Positions 11,659 to 23,190 of a DNA stretch of 64,000 bases are shown piece after piece. The stretch's first letter is position 1, and the number at the start of each line of letters is the position of its first letter. A program made the position numbers and the translations under genes. The notes beneath the pieces are model-generated. The model worked only from the letters and a program-made list of their open reading frames with translations, was not told where the DNA came from and did not search any database. The DNA lies in the NCBI GenBank assembly GCA_034401795.1, contig JAVVLW010001513.1, positions 1 to 64,000 of the forward strand. Reading direction: 5' to 3'. The DNA is from Chaetoderma sp. LZ-2023a. Taxonomy: Eukaryota; Mollusca; Caudofoveata; Chaetodermatida; Chaetodermatidae.

Positions 11659-12036
11659 TTAATGGACCTTTCCAGTTTTAGCTGTGCCCCGCCCAACTCT
11701 ATCTAAGCTCCACCAACACTTCGCCGTGTTGGGATTGATCGATCCCTGAATGCCCTAACTATCAATTTCCTGAAAACTATAGAGGTAAGCTGTTGAATAT
11801 TTTGTAACTAAATGACTTGGGGCTACAACAGGGCCCAGTCAAATTAGTTGCAAAATATTCAACAGAATATTTATTAAATGGTAAAGACATACAATTCATA
11901 CAACAACGCATAGTCCGTCTTCAAATATGCATTCGTGACATATTTATCGACATCTTTCATTACGATGTCATTCTAAACATCGCATAATTGATTATGATGT
12001 CAGAGGACGGGTTGATAAAGTGGAAAGGTCTATTAA
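11659..12036 (+). mobile_element. PAL-D element, copy 1 (contains a PAL-C-like hairpin)
   Basis: Bordered by TTAA on both sides with terminal inverted repeat TRGACCTTTCC. It includes GCCCCGCCCAACTC, GGGATTGATCGATCCC and, in the middle, TGTTGAATATTTTG...CAAAATATTCAACA, i.e. a PAL-C core. The same ~380-bp arrangement recurs at 38204-38588 and inverted at 53180-53575. Confidence 0.8.
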
Positions 12037-12937
12037 GTTTATTTAGTTACATAGCTAACAATACACTGGTACAGTGACAAACATATTTTATATACTATAT
12101 GTATGGGATGCCATTAAGCCACAAGCGCTATTGTTACATCATCGCTGTTTATGACATGCGTTATTAAGAGCTAAACTTCAGCTGTGTGATATCCAATGTC
12201 GCGAGAATGACCGTATTCTGATTGGTCAACATAAAATTACTTTCTCACCTTAAGCACCAATGAAAATACGTTGCTACATTATCAACTGGGTTAATATTGT
12301 TATTACATGGGCTGAAAGCATGATAAATATAGATCTGGAATTTATTCCGACACGGATGAAGGTTTTTAAATCTGCATCACGATCAATGTCTGGAAATCCT
12401 AGTTGGTGGCAACAACTTTTCTTGTGTCCAAATTTGAAGCCAACTGTCAGTAGTTTCTGAGCTGTGAGCGGGCAGATATAGACAGGCGTGAATCAATACC
12501 ATCTTCGCCCAATACATGGCGAGAGTAATATTATGGATAGCTGTTGTCAGTGAGCCTGCTCCATTTCCTGGCCACTAATACATCCTCATGATAGTTATCA
12601 TTCTTAAAGCTTTCTTTGTTCAAATACAGCCGCTAGCTGAGTACAGCATACAGTGCTCAGGAGAATTTGATTTTAGCAGCTTTCCGTCTAGAGCCAATGT
12701 AGGAAGTAAAAAAAAATCCAGTCCAAATCAACAATGCAAATATTAGCAGGTACTCTATATATATATATCAGGCCAGTTTGAACTTTTTTATTAATCCTTT
12801 CATCCCCGATATATCCTCGTATCACAAATTTCAGAGAAAGTTAGGTATGTGTAGGCAGTTCATTGTTAGGAAGATAAGTTTAAAACTAGTTGTTGATGCC
12901 TTAAATTAATACTTGCTAGAAATAGTTTTTATATTTA
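12037..12937. other. Intron, nothing recognised
   Basis: No coding frame with conserved features. A 66-codon frame at 12260 has no recognisable content. Confidence 0.4.
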
Positions 12938-13040
12938 ATCGTCAAGTCAGCTAAAAATGGTCCTTGAAGTGGTCTCGAGGACATGTTCATTTGCAGACCA
13001 AGAAGATAGGTTTTTTCTTAATGTTACCACTCAAACCAGA
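12938..13040. repeat. Degraded left half of PAL-A
   Basis: TTCATTTGCAGACCAAGAAG and TGTTACCACT are the surviving landmarks; the second arm is absent. Confidence 0.5.
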
Positions 13041-13129
13041 AAACGTTGTTTGACTCTGATGGCCACGCAATCACTGGAAATACCTTTCTCTATGGAATAG
13101 GTAGCAATTTTATTCAAATCCTTCATATT

Positions 13130-13800
13130 ATTAAAAAATGAAAACAGAAGTTTTTATAAAAACAGGAAATGTTTTGCATTAAAAAGGCCATTTTCACCCC
13201 CAAATCTTGGACATATAAAGGTGAATCCTCCAAAAGGCACGTCTATCCCTCATAAAGAAACTAAGGTTCATTAAATTATTTTAAGAGATTCCGTATGATA
13301 TGCCGATTACAAGAATATTGACAAAACTAAGTTTTTGCATTAAAAAGCCTACTTTCACCCAAAATATTGGAACTATAAAGGTGAATTCGTCGAAAGGCAC
13401 ATCTGCATATTATAAATGAGGGATACACCAAGTTTCATTAAAATTTCTGAAGTGGTTCTGTATGATATGCGGTTTACAAGAAAATTGACAAAGATCCCGA
13501 GTTTTTAAAAAGCCCATACTCACACAAAATATTGAGCCTATAAAAGTGCATCCCTTCAAAAGGCACATCTACCTATCATAAAGTCACCTGCTACGTTTCA
13601 TTAGATTATTTAGAGCGATTCTGTATATGGTGTTTACGAGGAAATTGACAAAAATCATGAGTTTTTGCACCCGAAATATTGGCCCTATAAACGTGAATTC
13701 TTCAAAAGGCACACCAGCGTATCATAATTGAGGCATACACCAAATTTCATTAAAATATCTGGTGGTTCTGTATGATATGCTGTTTACGAGATATTGTGGA
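13130..13800. repeat. Four-unit tandem repeat, ~160-170 bp
   Basis: Each unit holds AAAAAGCC, TTCACCCAAAATATTGG, CTATAAAGGTGAAT, CAAAAGGCACATCT, TTTCATTAAA and CTGTATGATATGC. Units are about 75-85% alike by eye. Non-coding. Confidence 0.8.
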
Positions 13801-13925
13801 CGGAGTGAATACTATAGGGTTTCTATACCTAATAAAGTACAGCTTAGAAATAAATAACACCTGTTTCCAAAACAAAAAAAGAAACATGTGAACTACAATT
13901 TTGAACACGATATAATAAATGTTAA

Positions 13926-14005
13926 GACTGTTGAATATTTAGAACATAATTAGATTTGAAGACAATGTCTTCCAATCGAATTATATTCAAAATATTCAAC
14001 AGTAC
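13926..14005. repeat. PAL-C' hairpin (ACATAATTAGATT subtype)
   Basis: TGTTGAATATTTAGAACATA pairs with TATTCAAAATATTCAACA around a CTTCCAATC stem. Same subtype as 61023-61110. Confidence 0.75.
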
Positions 14006-14010
14006 ATGTT

Positions 14011-14660
14011 ACGTTATTTCTGAGCCATATTGTATGTCTGGATTAGTATCATTGATGCATTCTGCTCAGTCAGCCATGTATAAAGTGTGATGTCCATGTG
14101 ATTATAGTCTTGGATCTATGTTATCCAACATTCCATGCCCTTTATCATACACTCTATTAACCGCTCCTGTCAAATCAACGTTATCGGCAAACTTTGACAC
14201 ATTAAAAGGATCACCAGGAGATGGTTTTAAATCATGAAGCCAAGGGCCACCCATCGTCTTATTGCGTGGTCTCGCCCTCCGGCTCTGCTACAGTATCGAG
14301 TACCGTGCTTGCAGGCTATGATATTTGCGCTAGTTATGATATCTGCGCTAAGTTAAAGAAATGTCCTAAATATAAATTAACTGTGGGTCACAGGACTCGT
14401 AGCCAATGAAATTGATCGATAAGAAATAAATGATGATCTGATTGGCTATCCTGCAGCCCACCAGTGTAATGTTACTTCACAAAGCAAGAGATCAACGGTC
14501 TGCGGAGTGATGTAAGTGGCCGTATGTTAGTACGATGAGGGTCTTGAAGAACTGCTTTCGAAAGCTGCAGAAAAGTTCAAAGCCACAAACCTCTTCCAGA
14601 ATGAAGTCAATACCAAGTTCACACATGAATACCTGTCCGCCATTAGACTAAACAAAATAA
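14011..14660. other. Intron, nothing recognised
   Basis: Slightly less AT-rich than its surroundings. A 62-codon frame at 14221 has no recognisable content. Confidence 0.4.
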
Positions 14661-15161
14661 GAGGCCCAAGGGCCTGTGGCGCTCAACTGGACCATTAGCA
14701 TTTGAACCATTTGCATTTAAATAGATATGATGGATAATTTTTGAAAATCCAGGATGGCCACACACAAAAATGGCCAATCAAAATTCTGAATATAAGTGCT
14801 AGAGTCTACCATGATAGGGTCACTCTAGCCAAATTTGGTTGAAATATGTCAAGCGACTAAGCAGAAGTAACGTTTTGACAATTTCTGGTAAATTCTTCAT
14901 AAAATATCAGATTTTTACCCCAAAAAATTGATCAATAAAAATTCTGAATAGAATTTCTAGAGCCTACCATGATAGAATTCATTTATAAAATTTGGGTGAA
15001 ATATGTCAAGCTGCCAGAAGCACAGCAATTTGACAATCTCCGGTAAATCTTTCATAAAATCTCGGATTTTCACCAAATAAAATTGATCAATCAAAATTTT
15101 GAAAAGAAGATCTAGAGTCTACCACCATAGAATCCTTCTAGCCAAATTTGGATGAAATTGA
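14661..15161 (+). repeat. 5' part of 'GAGGCCCAAGGGCC' element, cut by DIRS-1
   Basis: Starts with the AGGCCCAAGGGCCTG palindrome and CTCAACTGGACCATTAGC, then tandem TTTTGACAATTTCTGGTAAA units, and stops abruptly where DIRS-1 begins. Blocks of the same kind resume at 19081, on the far side of DIRS-1, so DIRS-1 may have inserted into this element (inference). Confidence 0.65.
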
Positions 15162-15410
15162 AGGAAATTTCAATTTCCCTTTTTCCGAGATCTAACAATA
15201 CTTACCATTACATTACTCATTGATAATACAGCTATCCTGATAGCTGGCTCTAGGAATCTAGATTTAGAAAGCTTTACCGGCTCCTGGAACCGGGTACCCG
15301 GTTCCCAACAACCGGGTACCCCCACCTGCCAGAGACACTCATATTGTTTGCATAGCTACCAAACAAGAGAATAATCCATGGCTTGCCTTCGTGGGGCTGG
15401 GAGGCAGGGT
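15162..15410. repeat. DIRS-1 left terminal repeat
   Basis: Opens GAAGGAAATTTCAATTTCCC and contains the self-complementary stretch ACCGGGTACCCGGTT. The first ~55 bp recur inverted at 15416-15470. Confidence 0.8.
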
Positions 15411-15525
15411 CCATAATGTAATGGTAAGTATTGTTAGATCTCGGAGAAAGGGAAATTGAAATTTCTTTCATTCTCCTTCGATCAATACTTACCATTACAT
15501 TACTCATTGATAACACCAGATTTAG
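15411..15525. repeat. DIRS-1 internal complementary region
   Basis: Reads complement-of-left-end (…GGGAAATTGAAATTTC) followed directly by complement-of-right-end (CTCCTTCGATCAATACTTAC), i.e. a copy of the circle junction expected for DIRS replication. Confidence 0.75.
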
Positions 15526-15840
15526 TCGGTAACCTGGTGGGAAGGGGCAAGCCATACAAAGCCTCTTGCACCTGGAGAGAACTTAGAGCTAAACTTGACA
15601 TACGGAGACTTAAAAGGACCGATAAGCTTTGGGACCGAATCACATTCGCATCACCGCGCTCCCACACCACCCCACCCAACTTCTAAAAAAGGGAGAGAAC
15701 TCACGAACATGCATCTCGCCTGAAAACACAATTGTGCGAAGAGGGTTAACAGCTCTTTACACATATATGCCTGGGAATGAGCATGAATATATAAGATGAA
15801 TGATCATGATATATAAACATAATACAAAAAAAACTGTCAG

Positions 15841-16720
15841 TAGTAATCCGTGAAAGAGGACTCACAGTCCCATTGTGCAACGGCCATGATGTCCTCTAAC
15901 GGGACACCATTGAATAGGGCGGTCGAGGCGGCTAACATCGTGAGCCCTAGCACATTGCGCCTGGTGCCCAGTCACAATCTCGTGGGTAGTCTGAATGCAT
16001 TCGACTACCCAACGAGAGATAGTATCCATGGATGCGGTTCCATTTCGCTTCTTATGGTAGATGTCTATCATTTGACCATAGAGTCCGTCCATTTTTTGTA
16101 CTTGGTCAAAGCACGGCCTGGACACCAGGCACTGGCATCACGATCAAACCTAGTTAGCTTCGGTATAATGATCGGTTTCCCGGGATATTTCAAAGATTGA
16201 TTCTTTGACATAAGCTCAGCTCTTGGCAGCAATCGCAGACCCTCTCCGGAGACATAAATCGGTCCCTCTCTGCTAAAAACACATGGATCTCACTGAGCCT
16301 TCTTGCTGAGGAAGCTGCCAATAGAAAAGCCGCCTTTAGAGTCAGATGCTTTAGACCAGCCGAACCCAAAGGTTCGGAAGGGTGCTTGGCCAGTACATTA
16401 AGCACTAAAGATAGACTCCTGGCTGGAATGACTACCGGTTGTCTCAGTCTGAGATTGCTCATTCCCTTCCCCATCATATTCAATTGGGCCACCTCTGGAC
16501 TATCCCTGTTGCCTAAACAAGGGATAATTGATGCCAAAGCTGACTTGTATCTAGCAATTGTGACAGGAGCCAGCCAGTCCTGTAAAGATCAGCTCACAGA
16601 GAAAGTCTGCTATTTGCTGAATAGTGGATTGAAAGGGATCGATACACACCACCCTGCAAATTTGTTAACCTTGTGGTTATATGACTTGAAGGTTGACCTC
16701 CTCGCCGCTGCGATGAAACT
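15841..16720 (-). pseudogene. DIRS-1 tyrosine recombinase, inactivated
   Basis: The catalytic-domain remains include the box-I Arg segment (SSARRLSEIHVFLAERDRF) and the C-terminal tail with the nucleophile Tyr (AQWDCESSFTDYY) followed by a stop. Between them the H-x-x-R motif is damaged. Where DIRS-2 reads HDVRGIAAS, this copy reads GCTCACGATGTTAGCCGC: eight bases are absent, removing the catalytic Arg and shifting the frame. The recombinase would normally join the circular DNA intermediate to the genome. Frames are further split around 16.19 and 16.54 kb. Confidence 0.85.
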
Positions 16721-17600
16721 CGCAGCCTGTTGAGAAAAGCTTTCCGATGTGGAACGTTGTTTGATAACATCCACGCAGTCAATTTGAACATTTTGGGCCG
16801 CTCATGTAGGAAGCGGCCCTTGGCCTGGGAGATTATGTTCGGAATCCCGGGCAGCCCCACTGGATTGTCCACCAGCAGATCCAGAGATCCGTGAACCATG
16901 CCCTGCTGGGCCAAAACGGCGCTATTAGCAGGACCAGGCAAGGCTCCTCCCTGATCTTCAACGAAATCTTTCGGTAGAAGAATGGTGGGCGGATACGCAT
17001 AAGCGTGCATCCCTCTCCAGCTTAATGCCAGATCGTCTGAATCGACGGCATTTGGATCTGGAAGCGCCGAGACATAAGTCATGATTTGAGTATTTTCCTC
17101 TGTGGCGAACCAGTCCACGTTTGGTTTGCCCCAATGCTCGAAGATCCTTTGTATAACTGGAGGGTTGAGAGACCATTCTGTTGGCAGAATCCTGTCTGCG
17201 ACACAAAGCATCCGCCAGAATGTTCAATCGGCCAGGAATGTCGAATCGGCCAGAAATTGAGCTGCTTTCAACACAACTGAGTACTTCCTACACCATTGAA
17301 TCAAGTGCCACACCTTCATACACAGTGTGGGTGACCTGGTCCCGCCTTGCCGATTTATGTATGATACTACTGTCGAATTGTCCGACCGTATCAGTATCAC
17401 CTTGCCCCTGATTTCTGGACGAAGCTTTTCCAATGCCAGTTCCACTGCCATCATTTCCAACAGATTGATATGCAGCTGACTCTCTTGGAGAGTCCATGTG
17501 CCCAGGTGTTCTCCCAGCCAGGCCACCACCACCCCAACCCCTCCCCCAACCCTCCAGCGATGCATCCGTGTACACGGAGAGCTGGGGGTGGGGTAGGTGA
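16721..17600 (-). pseudogene. DIRS-1 RNase H and C-terminal pol region, inactivated
   Basis: RNase H landmarks are LHINLLEMMAVELALEKL and RSDNSTVVSYINRQGGTRSP. They are followed by the DIRS-typical region TEWSLNPPVIQRIFEHWGKP, SWRGMHAYAYPPTILLPK and SQAKGRFLHERP. The two parts lie in different frames. An insertion near 17.23-17.26 kb adds a repeated 'FLADSTFLAD' stretch relative to DIRS-2. The region normally degrades the RNA of the RNA-DNA hybrid. Confidence 0.8.
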
Positions 17601-18716
17601 AGCGAAACTCCTACTAGAATCTGATGCTCCTTCCACCATACAAGATGAGACATTATTGGCTCTAAAACTGGTACCAGCTTTGACAGGGGTTCTGTTCACT
17701 GCTTCCACAGAGACATCAGCTACAACTGGATAGGTCTTCGCATGAGAGCAGCGTACAGGATTACCTGCTCCATGGAGAACATCATGCCCAACATCTGAAG
17801 AAACCTCCTCGCCTGAATGTGGTTTCCCAATTGAAAACTCTTGAGGATGGATAACGGAGATACCACTCTGGGCTCTGACGGGTAAACCCTTCCTTCCTCG
17901 AGATCGAATCGCATCCCCAAATAAACGAAGTGTTGAGTGGGCGTCAACTCGGATTTCTCCCTGTTGACTATCCAGCCTAGATCTGAAAGCAATTTCAAAG
18001 TCAGAGCAGTATCCACTCCTAACCTGGCTGGCGTGTCCGCCTTGATAAGCCAATCGTCTATGTAGGTGTGAAGCGCCACGTTCTCGCTTCTGAGAAACGC
18101 TGTCACCGCTAGGACCACTCTGGTGAAAACCCCTAGGGCTGTCGACAGGCCGAATGGGAGGACTACAAACTCCCATACCTGATTCTGAAACGCGAATCTC
18201 AAAAACCTGTGACAACCCCTGTTCATTAGACTGTGGAAATATGCATCTTTCAGATCGATTGACACACACCACATTCCTTTCCTCAATCCTGCCATTACCG
18301 ATCTCGGAGTTTCCATCTGAAAGCGAGGCGTATGGATAAACCAATTCAATGGCCTGAGATTGAGTACAGGTCTCCACCACCCCCACCCCCATCCACTGTG
18401 CTCTTGGGGACAAGGAACTGTTTGAATAGAGGCCTGGAGTGCCCTGGTTTGCTGGTTTTATTGCTCCCTTCAGAAGCAAACCTGACACTTCGTTTTGAAT
18501 GGCTTCTAATTTGTCTGTCTCCCTTGGAACGGGAGTCCAGATAGGTGCCAAAGACAGATTTTGTGGCGGGAAATCCCACCACTCTGGCATGTACCCATGG
18601 GATATCCATCCCAGGACCCGACTGTCCGACGTCACACCTCGCCAAGCCTCGATGAAACGCATGAGCCTTCCACCCACTATAGGTGCATTGACGCCTAATG
18701 TGGGTGCCTGGCTCAC
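17601..18716 (-). pseudogene. DIRS-1 reverse transcriptase, frameshifted
   Basis: RT blocks are visible in order: WISHGYMPEWWDFPP with PQNLSLAPIW, then CVSIDLKDAYFHSLMN (first catalytic Asp), VLPFGLSTALGVFTRVV, the catalytic YIDDWLIKAD and HFVYLGMRFDLEEGRVYPS. The N-terminal ~115 codons and the catalytic core are in different frames. The break lies in a C-rich run near 18.37-18.40 kb (plus strand), apparently a length change in a simple repeat. This copy keeps the RT blocks that DIRS-2 has lost. Confidence 0.85.
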
Positions 18717-18760
18717 GATCCGCTACCCCCTCAACCCCTCTTAACGAGGGAGAGATAGAA

Positions 18761-19080
18761 CCATTTTGGTCTTGGCTTAACTGGTACCGCCAGTTCAGAG
18801 AGAGTTGAAGTAACTTCCCCGTCTCGCTTGAATTATTCTTTTCGAATCACTAGTTTATTATTTCATATAAACACTATTATACACACACGCTCTTATTCAA
18901 CTTCAACACTAACTCCATCCACATTCTCATACTATCTGACTATATTCCTGCCCACCTAAATAGTCCTCTTACTGTTTCCCGCCTAAAGTCACTATTATTT
19001 AATCATGTAAATATATCTTAATTATTTTGATGCTCGTGAAGTTCTAGACACTAATTGTTTTGACACGGGAACCTAACCAT
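18761..19080. other. Unassigned stretch beyond DIRS-1
   Basis: Not matched by DIRS-2. It could be unmatched 5' leader of DIRS-1 or host sequence. Confidence 0.35.
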
Positions 19081-19400
19081 TGACTTATTCACAATATGGA
19101 CCAATCAAAATTCTGTATACATGTTCTGAAGCATACTACGCTAGGGGTCTTCCATCCGAGTTTGATTGAAATCGATCAAGTGGTTATCGAGGAGTAGTAG
19201 GCATTTATGTGATTTCTCGAAACTTTCAGAAAATCCAAGATGGCCACTGAAAAAAATTGACCAATCAAAATTCTGTATACAATTTCTGAACCATACCAGC
19301 ATACTATCCTCCCAGCTAAGTCTGGTTGAAATTGCCCAATCAGTTAATGAGGATTAGTATTAGTATTTATAGTAATGTTAATCTTAGTATCAGTTTCAAC
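19081..19400 (+). repeat. 'GACCAATCAAAATTCTGTAT' tandem units
   Basis: Two units of the family described at 6155-7350, possibly the continuation of the element interrupted at 15161. Confidence 0.65.
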
Positions 19401-19404
19401 ACTA

Positions 19405-19643
19405 ACTCTTAAATGGTCAAGATTTTTGAAGAAAATTAAAATTTCTACTTTTTGAATGTGCATTTGCAGGCCAAGATAGGACATTTTTTTTTAGTTTACC
19501 ACTGGAATGACTGGCTCAATTATCGAGCCAGTCATTCCAGTGCTAAATTATCAAAAATTATCTTATCTTGACCTGTACATGGACATTCCTAAAGGTCAAT
19601 ACCCAAAGGTTTTTTTTGGCCAGTGTGGCCATTAAAGGGTTAA
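19405..19643. repeat. PAL-A hairpin MITE, near-perfect core
   Basis: TTACCACTGGAATGACTGGC to GCCAGTCATTCCAGTG is an almost uninterrupted palindrome. It closes with ATTAAAGGGTTAA, whose TTAA opens the next repeat. Confidence 0.9.
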
Positions 19644-19735
19644 CCCTTGAAATGACAATGTCTATGTCGCAAGGACTATTCTGTTGAATATTTTGAAAAC
19701 TACTTTGACTGGGAGCTGTTCCTGTTTCCTATTAG
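19640..19735. repeat. Half PAL-C abutting PAL-A
   Basis: TTAACCCTTGAAATGAC..., then CTGTTGAATATTTTGAAAAC and GACTGGGAGCTGTTCCTG. The complementary arm is missing. Confidence 0.65.
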
Positions 19736-20550
19736 AAAATTTAAAGACCTGTTGAAGACTAGAGGTCTACAATTGCCATTACCAGCAATAAACTACAGAA
19801 GTATATTAGGGCTGTAACGATACGTTATGCCAGGATACGATATGTATCATTCAGGCATGAAAATACTCCCTTGAGTCTGAAAATATTCTGAAAAGGTCTG
19901 AAATTACCTACCCCTACCAGAAACACAGCTGTTTTCAACTTTTCAGACAAAACTGATAGCATTACATTTTTCAGATTTTCGAGTAAAGGGTCTGAAATCA
20001 GATAAGTCTGAAGATTTTCATGCCTGTATTTTGCAGTTTTCTGACATTTTACTGGAAATATTAGTCCCGCGAATCTTCCCAGTGTTCTCATTCAGTTGCT
20101 TTCACATTTGTTTTATTTTTATAAACATCCCGCGCAGCGAAGCATGCCGACTTGCGAGATTTGACATAGTTTATTATCATCCGGCTGCTTTCGCATTTAC
20201 TTTCTATAAACATCCAGCACAGTGAATCATGCCAAGTTGCGCGATTTGACATAGATTATTTCTAACGGTATTCTGGTAGCTTATGTCCCGAGAATATGAT
20301 GATGATGATGAACTTAATGGGGAAAGTGAAAAATATGGTGGGCAAGTCAATCTCGTATATCAGTTGCTCTCCCGGGCAACCTGTTATTTTTTTAACAAAT
20401 ACTTTTCTAGCGCAATTTCTATCTGTCAATGCCCAGTAGATTGCATTATCAGCTCCGGTACAGCTGTCCAGTAACGTAAACATTCCATTCTTACAGAACG
20501 GCACGATCCTGGTTACTAATTTCAACTAAATTATGTCACCAATCAGCCTA

Positions 20551-20563
20551 GGGGGGGGGGGGG
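20551..20563. repeat. G13 homopolymer
   Basis: Run of 13 G inside the hAT-type element; prone to sequencing length error. Confidence 0.9.
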
Positions 20564-20862
20564 TGTCTGCTAATTCTCCAGTAATGAGAAATGTCTCGTG
20601 CGACTACGCCGTCGTAGGTAATAATCAATAATTCTGATTGGCTTGCGGGACATCCCATGTCATTAGGCATGAATGAAAATTACTATTGTAGTAAAATTTT
20701 GATCACGTGCCTCGTCATTCATAACGAATTAATCACATGATTTATTTCAACCAATCTCTGTGCGACTCTCGTGATTAATATTGATGGCTATGACGAATGA
20801 AAAATCTAGTCACCATGGCGCTTTTAAACACAGTAAACCAATATCTTAGCGTCCACTTTGAC

Positions 20863-21035
20863 TGAAGGAAATTTCAATTTCCCATTCTCCGAGATCTAAC
20901 AATACTCGCCATTCTATTACTTCTGATATACAGCTGGCCCTGACAGCTGGCTCTAGGACTATAGACTTAGAAAGCTTTACCGACTCCTTGGAACCGGGTA
21001 CTCGGCTCCCAACTGCCGAGTACCCGTCTACCATG
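20863..21035. repeat. DIRS-2 left inverted terminal repeat
   Basis: Contains CCATTCTATTACTTCTGATA and ACCGGGTACTCGGCTCCCAA. These recur as complement at 26549-26700 with very few differences in the inner ~130 bp. Confidence 0.9.
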
Positions 21036-21107
21036 AAGCTCATATTGTTTGCATAGCCACCAAACAAGAGAAACTCATGGCTTGCCTCCGTGGGGCTGGG
21101 AGGCTGG

Positions 21108-21215
21108 GTCCGTAATAGAATGGCGAGTATTGTTAGATCTCGGAGAAAGGAAAATTGAAATTTCCTTCATTCTCCTTCGATCAATACTCACCATTCTATT
21201 ACTTCTGATACACAC
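21108..21215. repeat. DIRS-2 internal complementary region
   Basis: GAAAATTGAAATTTCCTTC (complement of the left end) is fused to TCCTTCGATCAATACTCACC (complement of the right end). This is the template that lets DIRS elements rebuild their termini through a circle. Confidence 0.85.
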
Positions 21216-21779
21216 CAGATTTGGTCAGTAACCTGGTGGGAAGGGGCAAGCCATAACTGCTACTTTTGCCCCTTGGAGAAAGAGCTAGACTTAAACCTGA
21301 CTAATGGAGACCTAAAAGGACCATCAAGTTAACGGAACCGAATCACATTCGCATCACTGCCCGCCCCCCCTTTTTTCTCCTAAGAAAAGGGAGAGAACTC
21401 ACGAACATGTATCTCGCCTGAAACACAAATATGCCAAGAGGGTTAACTGCTCTTTTCACATACATATATATGTATTAGCCTGGGAATGAGCATGAATATA
21501 TAAAATGAATGAACATGATATATAGACATAATACAAAAACTCTCAATCTTGAATTACCTCATGATAAATGGATTCCAGACGTGGCGCCTCCAACCATTCA
21601 CTTGTCCGGCCATCAGTGACACAATCTGGTTGTCATCCTCTCGCTCGACCATGTCTGCTTCTTAATTCTTTCCTACAAAAGTAAAAAAAGGGAGAAGAGC
21701 AGTGTGGACGCATAACGATCGTTTCAAAACAGCTAAAGCAAGTGGATTGGCTGAGTCTGACACATCCCTCATATAGTAA

Positions 21780-22720
21780 TCCGTGAAAGAGGACTCAGTG
21801 CCATTGTGCAACGGCCATGAAGTCCTCTAATGGAACACCATTCATTGTAAAGGGTGGACGAGGCGGCTATTCCTCGAACATCGTGTGCCCTTGCGCATTG
21901 CACCTGGTACCCAGTCGCAATCTCATGGGTAGTCTGAATGCATTCGATTACCCAACGAGAGATGGAATCCATGGATGCAGCGCCATATGGCTTCTTATGG
22001 CAAATCCACAGATGTCTATCGTTCGACCGTAACGAGTCTGTCCATTTTCTGTACTTAGTCAAAGCACGGACTGGGGACCAGACACTGGCATCACGATCAA
22101 ACCTCGTTAGTTTCGGTATAATGATCGGTTTGCCGGGATATCTCAAAGATTGATTCTTTGACAGAAACTCTTCTCTTGGCAGAAGACGCAGAACCTCTCC
22201 GGAGACAATAAATCGGTCCCTCTCTGCTGAAAGTGCATGGATCTCACTGCGCCTTCTAGCTGATGAAGCTGCCAATAGAAAGACCGCCTTTAGAGTCAAA
22301 TGCTTTAGACTAGCCGAATGCAACGGTTCGAAAGGGTGCTTGGCCAGTACATTAAGCACTAAAGATAGACTCCAGGCTGGAATGACTACCGGTTGTCTCG
22401 GTCGGAGATTGCTCATTCCCTTCACCATCACATTTAACTGGGCCACCTCTGGACTATCCCTGTTGGCTAGACAAGGGATAACTGATGCCAAAGCCGACTT
22501 GTATCCAGCAATTGTGACGGGAGCTAGTCCTGAAAATAACAGCTCACAGAGAAAGTCTGCTATTTGCTGAATAGTGGGTTGAACGGTATCAATACCCTTT
22601 TCTTCACACCAGTCTGCAAATCTGTTAACCGTGTTGCTATATAACTTGAAAGTTGACCTCCTCCTCGCAGCTGCGATGAAATCAGCAGCTTGTCGAGAAA
22701 AGCCTTCCGACGTGGAACGT
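21780..22720 (-). pseudogene. DIRS-2 tyrosine recombinase, frameshifted at the C-terminus
   Basis: A long open stretch covers the core-binding part (AADFIAAARRRSTFKLYSNT, FADWCEEKGIDTVQPTIQQI) and the catalytic domain with Arg I in SSARRRSEIHALSAERDRF and the H-x-x-R in ARAHDVRGIAASS. Beyond this the frame is lost. Compared with DIRS-1, four extra bases (AATGAATGG against AATGG) follow the motif, and two bases appear to be missing just before the tail. The nucleophile segment ESSFTDYYMRDVSDSA is therefore encoded out of frame. The recombinase is not producible as a single active chain from this copy. The frame has no convincing own ATG at its left and probably continued from pol. Confidence 0.85.
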
Positions 22721-23190
22721 TGTTTGATAACATCCACGCAGTCAATTTGAACATTTCGGGACGCTCGTGTAGGAAGCGTCCCTTGGCCTGGGAGATTATG
22801 TTCGGAATCTCGGGTAACTGCACTGGGGTCTCCACCAGCAGATCTAGAAGATCCGTGAACCACGCCCTACTGGGCCAAAACGGCGCTATTAGCAGGACCA
22901 GGCACGGTTCCTCCCTGATCTTCACCAATATCTTCGGCAGAAGAATGGTGGGTGGGTACGCATAAGCATGCATCCCTCTCCAGCTTATTGCCAGAGCGTC
23001 TGTATCGACGGCATTTGGATCTGGAATCGGCGAGACATAAGTCATTATTTGAGCACTTTCCCTTGTGGCGAACAAGTCCACGTTGGGTTTGCCACAATGC
23101 TCGAAGCTCTTTCGTAGAACTGGAGGGTTGAGAGACCATTCTGTTGGCAGAATTCTCTGTCTGCGAGACAAAGCATCCGCCAGAATGTTC
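22721..23190 (-). pseudogene. DIRS-2 C-terminal pol region
   Basis: Continuous frame with MNILADALSRRQRILPTEWS, NVDLFATRESAQIMTYVSP, SWRGMHAYAYPPTILLPK and SQAKGRFLHERPEMFKLTAW, the conserved stretch following RNase H in DIRS pol proteins. One shift against DIRS-1 occurs around the AILVKIREE segment. Confidence 0.8.

Larger units (their letters stand above)
15162..18760 (-). mobile_element. DIRS-1: truncated DIRS-type tyrosine-recombinase retrotransposon
   Basis: Left terminal repeat and internal complementary region at 15162-15525, then minus-strand remains of tyrosine recombinase, RNase H and reverse transcriptase. The gag region and right terminal repeat are missing; similarity to DIRS-2 ends near 18.75 kb. 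DIRS elements are known to move without an integrase, using reverse transcription followed by recombination by the encoded tyrosine recombinase. All frames are broken, so this copy is dead. Confidence 0.85.

Noticed and set aside
13130..13800. CRISPR-like array
   Set aside because: Repeat units are ~160 bp, diverged and without unique spacers; animal tandem repeat.
15162..18760. LTR retrotransposon or integrated virus
   Set aside because: No integrase or protease; a tyrosine recombinase and the terminal/internal repeat layout identify DIRS.
19807..20862. hAT transposase gene
   Set aside because: No frame with hAT motifs in either remaining part; the element is non-autonomous or has lost its gene.
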